From NCBI RefSeq assembly GCF_000002075.1, contig NW_004797541.1, positions 2,198 through 66,197 of the forward strand: a stretch of 64,000 nucleotides of DNA. Reading direction: 5' to 3'. Source of the DNA: Aplysia californica. Its lineage: Eukaryota > Mollusca > Gastropoda > Aplysiida > Aplysiidae. How positions within the stretch are numbered: position 1 is the first letter of the stretch; each line of letters begins with the position of its first letter. The notes beneath the pieces are model-generated. The model searched no databases. It was given only the letters and a program-made list of their open reading frames with translations, and had not been told where the DNA came from. Made by a program: the position numbers and the translations under genes. This document shows positions 61,001 through 64,000 of this stretch, piece by piece.

Positions 61001-63359
61001 GGAAATCTATCAAGGATACATATCCTTGTTCGACAAGAAGAACACAACATACACTAAAAGCGTATTGTTGATATTCACTCAATTATATCCTGAAATCTAT
61101 ATACTTGGCAACTCTGAAACACATTTTTCACTTTTCCCATAAATCTATGACAGCTACAGAGTTGAAAGTTGGCAAGTACGTGCAAAAAGATAGATTGATC
61201 CCCATGACGAAGCCCGATTTTTTATTCATTCATGTCCTGAATTTATAAAAATATATTTGACTAAAAGTTCCCATCTTTCTTTGGCCTTTGTGATTATTCC
61301 ACTGAGAAACAAAACAAATCTGCGTATCTGTCCTCCACAGCGGAAGTGCCGTAAGGGATATTTCGCGAGGCGCATATTGTTTTGAAAGTATAGATCTAGA
61401 CCTAATTTTTTGCATCTCTCAAGATTCATTGCTCCATTCCAGTAGAGTGTAAATATAGTAGGCCAATGACTTTCAGTTGAACATTCCTTTCATCGAAAGG
61501 GGACCCAGCTAGTTTGTCAATATGTAAAGTTGAGCAAACATGCTGAATTAAATAATAAATGACAACAGAAATGAAAATACAAACATCTTTAGCCTGGTTC
61601 CATAAGTCTTCTTCCATGGGGTGAATATCTAAAGGTGGCAAGGTGAACTTGAAATAAGGTCTCAGATTCTTGTACACATAAATGTAGGGTCCTGAAGCGA
61701 CTGCAATGGCTGTAACAAATACATACAAATTGCAAATTCAAAAAATGGGGTACTAAATTTCCTGGACTAAAACATGCTACTAAAACTATCGCTGATACAT
61801 ATTTTATAAAGATCTAAAATAAAACACTCTTAATCTTAAAGCTTTGGATATCATGAGAAGTTTCAAAGTGAAAGTTAAAAGCGTATTTTGCGAGAGCCTT
61901 AAAGTACATATATGCCACATTCTCAAAAATTCCATTTCCCCAACCAAATATACTAAGTACATTGACACCATGCAGGAAGCTGTGAGACACAGTATTTTCA
62001 TGAGTTTGGATCTTATAGATGAGAAGCCTACTCATCATAAGGACCAAGCTGCTTCACAGCAAAGTGAATTCTGTCCTAGTATTACATGGCCAACAACTAA
62101 CTGCTGAAATTCTGCGTGTACCTGGAGTTCTTGGCTCCAGAGTGTCCATGTAAAATGTGACCACTCCAGTAGGAAGATCAATTATGGTATGTTCACTCAT
62201 CAGCGTTGTATCTGGAATAAAAGCACAATATGTGTCACAATGCAGTGGAATCATGCAGGTGCTCGTCAATTTTTGGGGCATGTGGAGTTATTGGTATTAG
62301 CTGAAAGCATAGGGAGGCATTGCGCTGTCTTTCAACAACAACAACAACAACCTGAAAGCTTGTTCATTTGACCATCTTTTGATGAAAAAAATACACATTT
62401 ATCTTGGTTAGGAGTCAAGATATTTGTGATTGAAGGAGGTCAGGGCTGGTTGGTTTCAAAGGTAAAATTAGCGAGAAAAATGGTCGCCAAACTTTGGTGA
62501 TTTCCAAAGCTTGAGAGTCCTTGGAAACTGAAAATTTACATTTGTTGTGCTTAAAATCAATGTTTTTCAATAAAATCCACGCATAAATATGTTTTTAAAT
62601 GGACATAAAATGTGCTGAGCCAAAAAACAAAATTAAAAAAAAATTTGTCAAACTTGAGGGAAAATGCCGATATCTTCCATTTCTTTATTTTGACGAACGC
62701 CTGATTTCACCACACTGCCTCACATATATATATTATATATATATATGGACAATAATAACAAAAAATATTTTGAGAAACTGACATCAATTTACTTTTCCTC
62801 TTTTCACTAAAGATATAAGGGCTGGTTTGTCAGTTGTACTTTCACATTAAACTAGAAGCTACACAAAAACTCAAATGAAAAAGTTATTACCCCAAACGAA
62901 CAAGATGTATTATTTCTTCTTTATAAGGAATGACTATACTAAATAGTGATCATACATCACGAAAATGTCTATTTTGCAGTAAAAAAAATTTCATTTAACT
63001 ACAGCACTACAAAATGTAGTTCTTAACACAGAAACTCTCTCTAGACTTTGGCCCCCCCCCCCCCCCCCCCCCAATCTTGTTTCCCCTTGTAACAAAAAAT
63101 CTCAATTTATTGCTTGTGCAAAGACCACTAAGAAGACCGCTCATTATGTCTCTACTTTCCTTGTACAAAAGCAAGTTTTGTCTACTTACTTTTGTAAACT
63201 TTAAGCTTCATGTCATAGCTTCCAGTGCCAAGATCTGCCACTATCAGCTTCCAGTCTCCATCTGCCTGAATGTCTGAGAGTGTGAGGCACTGGGTGAAGG
63301 TATACAAGGATGCCACAGGGTCGTGGTAGGCATCCAGCCATTTTTCATTTCCTCCAGAC
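45930..63359 (-). CDS. BBS1: BBS1, BBSome core subunit (first exon outside)
   Basis: Fourteen exons join in phase to 577 codons plus stop; human BBS1 has 593, so only the short first exon (human phase 2, as needed here) is missing. BBS1 is part of the octameric BBSome, which carries membrane proteins in and out of cilia and docks on ARL6 through its beta-propeller. Seen here: [135 protein letters not shown] and [14 protein letters not shown]. The propeller fills about the first 430 residues; the C-terminal GAE-like domain follows. All key blocks are intact, so it looks functional. Introns carry many transposons. Confidence 0.97.
46709..46917. mobile_element. pogo/Tigger-like MITE, diverged
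   Basis: TA flanks; ends CAGTTAAATCTGTATAAGAT and, reversed, CATTCAAACTTATTTGAT. GGCCATC blocks as in the other copies. 209 bp. Confidence 0.5.
47320..47406 (-). CDS. BBS1: BBS1 exon (C-terminal domain)
   Basis: [20 protein letters not shown] and [15 protein letters not shown] donor; 29 codons, phase 0. Confidence 0.96.
47839..47973 (-). CDS. BBS1: BBS1 exon (GAE-like domain)
   Basis: [33 protein letters not shown] donor; 45 codons, phase 0. Confidence 0.96.
48118..48520 (-). mobile_element. inverted-repeat MITE, family shared with 62232-62723
   Basis: About 40-bp imperfect inverted ends share AAATCAGGTGCTCGTCAA (left) and, reversed, GAATCAGGCGCTCGTCAA (right). The whole body is collinear with 62232-62723 in reverse orientation (GGCCACCAAAGTTTGG, AATGTTTTTCATTAAAATCC, GGAAAATGCC.TTTTCTTC). 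ATAT-type flanks. No coding. Confidence 0.7.
48769..49693 (+). mobile_element. piggyBac-like 925-bp element, copy 1
   Basis: TTAA at 48765 and 49694; inverted ends CTCACTTCAGACGGGTC and, reversed, CTCACTTGCGACTGGGC. Copy 2 at 57034-57958 has the same length and orientation. The middle carries a broken stretch like a piggyBac N-terminus ([30 protein letters not shown] in one frame, with stops); the catalytic part is absent. Confidence 0.82.
50965..51098 (-). CDS. BBS1: BBS1 exon
   Basis: [40 protein letters not shown] donor; phase 2 in, phase 0 out. Confidence 0.96.
52461..52770 (-). repeat. dispersed repeat shared with 17785-18090
   Basis: The - strand matches the inside of the transposon at 17622-19113: CTATGGCGG, GTGTAGGTGTAA, AATCTACTTTCGCTTTCGTT then ACCGC, ACAAGCGTC, and TCGTGACCGGTCAATGAACC then TGTG, in the same order and similar spacing. 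Ends not defined. Confidence 0.7.
53443..53659. other. assembly gap (217 N)
   Basis: Unresolved bases in an intron of BBS1, between coding exons 51098 and 54689. The right edge is LINE sequence. Confidence 1.
53660..53810 (-). mobile_element. LINE RNase H fragment at gap edge
   Basis: The - strand reads [41 protein letters not shown] and VEILKCL without a stop. The W(I/V)xxPGHxGxxGNExAD motif is the C-terminal part of the RNase H domain of LINE polyproteins. It differs from the copy in intron 4. The rest may lie in the gap. Confidence 0.85.
53806..53836. repeat. perfect hairpin, 10-bp stem
   Basis: TTCGATAGCT and AGCTATCGAA around an 11-base loop, next to the LINE fragment end. Confidence 0.8.
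54168..54442. mobile_element. TTAA MITE, long copy
   Basis: TTAA at 54164 and 54443; ends CTCTTTATCTCCGGCAAGC and, reversed, CTCTTTATCTCCGA. 275 bp. Fuller relative of 24105-24227; both have TTTTTAGATTTAG then CAAAAAAGGGCCCCG. Confidence 0.8.
54689..54847 (-). CDS. BBS1: BBS1 exon
   Basis: [33 protein letters not shown] and [20 protein letters not shown] donor after one base of the next codon. Confidence 0.96.
55040..55095 (+). repeat. dispersed short repeat, copy 2
   Basis: Partner of 41178-41235: AAAACCCTGA, AACTTCACGAGACCAAAG, AATTTCTTTATGTTAA. Confidence 0.6.
55204..55432 (-). CDS. BBS1: BBS1 exon (propeller)
   Basis: [38 protein letters not shown] and [23 protein letters not shown] donor, phase 1 out. 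Confidence 0.97.
56002..56180. mobile_element. pogo/Tigger-like MITE
   Basis: TA flanks; ends CAGTTGAACCTGCTCTGACA and, reversed, CAATTGGAATTGTCCAAGAT, each followed by GGCCACC or GCCACC. 179 bp. Confidence 0.55.
56323..56446 (-). CDS. BBS1: BBS1 exon (propeller)
   Basis: [47 protein letters not shown] donor (weak but phase-correct). Confidence 0.93.
57034..57958 (+). mobile_element. piggyBac-like 925-bp element, copy 2
   Basis: TTAA at 57030 and 57959; ends and length as copy 1 (48769-49693). By eye the two differ at only a few percent of positions (for example near 57093, 57404, 57490, 57585 and 57616). It lies in another BBS1 intron in the same orientation. Confidence 0.82.
58158..58264 (-). 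CDS. BBS1: BBS1 exon (propeller)
   Basis: [35 protein letters not shown]; acceptor TCCTAG, donor GTAGAT. Confidence 0.95.
58645..59137. mobile_element. pogo/Tigger-like MITE
   Basis: TA flanks; ends CAATAGAAATCTGAAATAAC and, reversed, CAGTGGAAACCATATAACAG, both followed by repeated ATAACAGGGAT-type blocks. The middle holds a CT tract (58937-58956). 493 bp. Confidence 0.6.
59286..59417 (-). CDS. BBS1: BBS1 exon (propeller)
   Basis: [50 protein letters not shown] donor; 44 codons. Confidence 0.97.
59461..59500 (-). repeat. SINE/LINE-type 3' tail fragment
   Basis: The - strand reads GCGCGCTCATATGACCTTAT then GCAGTTGCGAGCGCCGTAAA. Sits 44 bp upstream of the BBS1 exon at 59417. Confidence 0.75.
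60042..60150 (-). CDS. BBS1: BBS1 exon
   Basis: [36 protein letters not shown]; corresponds to the human LRFLQLEL..EAFVNQHK block. Confidence 0.94.
60623..60669 (-). CDS. BBS1: BBS1 short exon
   Basis: Forty-seven bases: [21 protein letters not shown] donor after AG, completed by G of the next exon. The human protein has DRIDPLTLKEMLESI here. Confidence 0.92.
61585..61709 (-). CDS. BBS1: BBS1 exon
   Basis: [40 protein letters not shown] then D; donor GTTTGT is non-standard at +3/+4 but keeps phase. Confidence 0.95.
62122..62211 (-). CDS. BBS1: BBS1 exon
   Basis: [38 protein letters not shown] acceptor, GTACAC donor. A MITE begins about 20 bp upstream of the acceptor. Confidence 0.95.
62232..62723 (+). 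mobile_element. inverted-repeat MITE, copy beside BBS1 acceptor
   Basis: Left end GTGTCACAATGCAGTGGAAT then CATGCAGGTGCTCGTCAA; right end reversed GTGAGGCAGTGTGGTGAAAT then CAGGCGTTCGTCAAAA. Collinear in reverse with 48118-48520. Contains an extra AAC repeat (62335-62352). Flanks are ATAT-like. Confidence 0.7.
63052..63072. repeat. poly-C run
   Basis: About 21 C in a row in a BBS1 intron. Confidence 0.97.
63190..63359 (-). CDS. BBS1: BBS1 exon 2 (first one in window)
   Basis: [56 protein letters not shown]; starts with one base of a split codon after CCCATAG; GTAAGT donor. Confidence 0.95.
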
Positions 63360-63384
63360 CTATGGGTAAGATTGAAATTTTGTT

Positions 63385-64000
63385 TGAATGATACCACATA
63401 ACTACACACAATCAAAAGGAACAATGTTAATGAAAAAAGTAAGGCTTAACCAAGTGGAAGTGTAGCGGTGATAAAAGAAATCTACTGAGATAAAGAATGA
63501 GCAAAACATCTAAACGGAGTAGTGGCTTTGATCTTTAAAAAATCAGCATTGCTCTTTGGATCACCCCCTCTACAACTAAAGAATGCAGTCAATAGGGAAA
63601 GTCTGCAAGGGACTCTTTGTGACCTATTTAGTTTTAAGCACCCAATCACATGCCGCCTAGTGATCACATGGGGCATACCAGCAGGCAAGTTTGTTCAATT
63701 TCTCGTCTAGTTTCTGGGTCTAGTATGTTATCGGAGGATGGATCGTAATTTTAAGTCGGTAAGAAAAATGAACAACACACTGGGATCTGAAATATTACAG
63801 CAACAAAGAATAGATCTAGAGTAATCGTACTGGTTCGGGCAGCACGTTTTTTTTTTGTGTTGCTGTCGGGCACTGGAGTACAAAAAGATCGTTTAAAACT
63901 TTGTTTTCAAATCTAGCCCCAAAAGAGTGGCACACAAACCTAAAGCAACCTCCCTTACTTTCGTTGAAACAACAGTTACGGCGATATTTTGCTAAAAATA
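63385..64000. other. BBS1 first intron, no first exon seen
   Basis: I searched the - strand for an ATG followed by a phase-2 donor and found none. The first coding exon probably lies beyond the right edge. Confidence 0.5.

Noticed and set aside
63182-63424. BBS1 start at the in-frame ATG at 63424 (MFLLIVCSYVV..)
   Set aside because: The upstream residues do not resemble BBS1, a good CCCATAG acceptor lies between, and human exon 1 has the phase required here.

Overview
This is a window of an animal nuclear genome: intron-rich, about 60% AT, and packed with degraded mobile elements. It has no operons and no microbial features. The two real genes are animal genes. The tRNA-headed SINE with a LINE-like tail and the many AGATCTAGATCT-type runs remind me of gastropod mollusc genomes, but the species assignment is inference. 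There is one assembly gap (53443..53659). I recognised no LTR retrovirus-like element and no Polinton.

Two protein-coding genes lie tail to tail. (1) A PHF7/G2E3-like zinc-finger gene runs on the + strand from 9083 to 33537 with ten coding exons and 477 codons plus stop. It has an extended PHD, a RING-like finger and a third PHD-like finger, then a basic stretch and a 152-residue last exon I cannot place; there is no HECT domain. (2) BBS1, a core BBSome subunit, runs on the - strand from beyond 63359 down to 45930. Fourteen coding exons (577 codons plus stop) are present and only the short first exon is missing. Every exon junction in both genes keeps phase with GT..AG signals. The PHF7-like product would act on chromatin or ubiquitin and BBS1 acts at the cilium, so I see no functional link between them.

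Layout. 1-9 kb: intergenic, with a LINE split by a 1.84-kb DNA transposon, several inverted-repeat elements and a GC-richer stretch before the first gene. 9-33.5 kb: the PHF7-like gene. Its 10.7-kb intron 4 holds a near full-length I-superfamily LINE (gag-like ORF1 with CCHC knuckles; ORF2 with endonuclease, reverse transcriptase and RNase H), which is itself interrupted by a piggyBac-like element and by a second DNA transposon. 33.5-45.9 kb: intergenic, with hAT-like and piggyBac-like elements and a full SINE, and no recognisable gene. 45.9-64 kb: BBS1, whose introns carry two near-identical 925-bp piggyBac-like derivatives plus other inverted-repeat elements.

I found no new multi-gene system. 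The best leads are the nested insertions that restore the interrupted reading frames when the duplicated target is discounted, the large number of TTAA-targeting elements of several unrelated end-sequence families, the recently moved 925-bp pair, an inverted-repeat element ending about 20 bp from a BBS1 splice acceptor, a recurring short 3' tail shared by SINE and LINE-like repeats, and the unplaced C-terminal exon of the PHF7-like gene.
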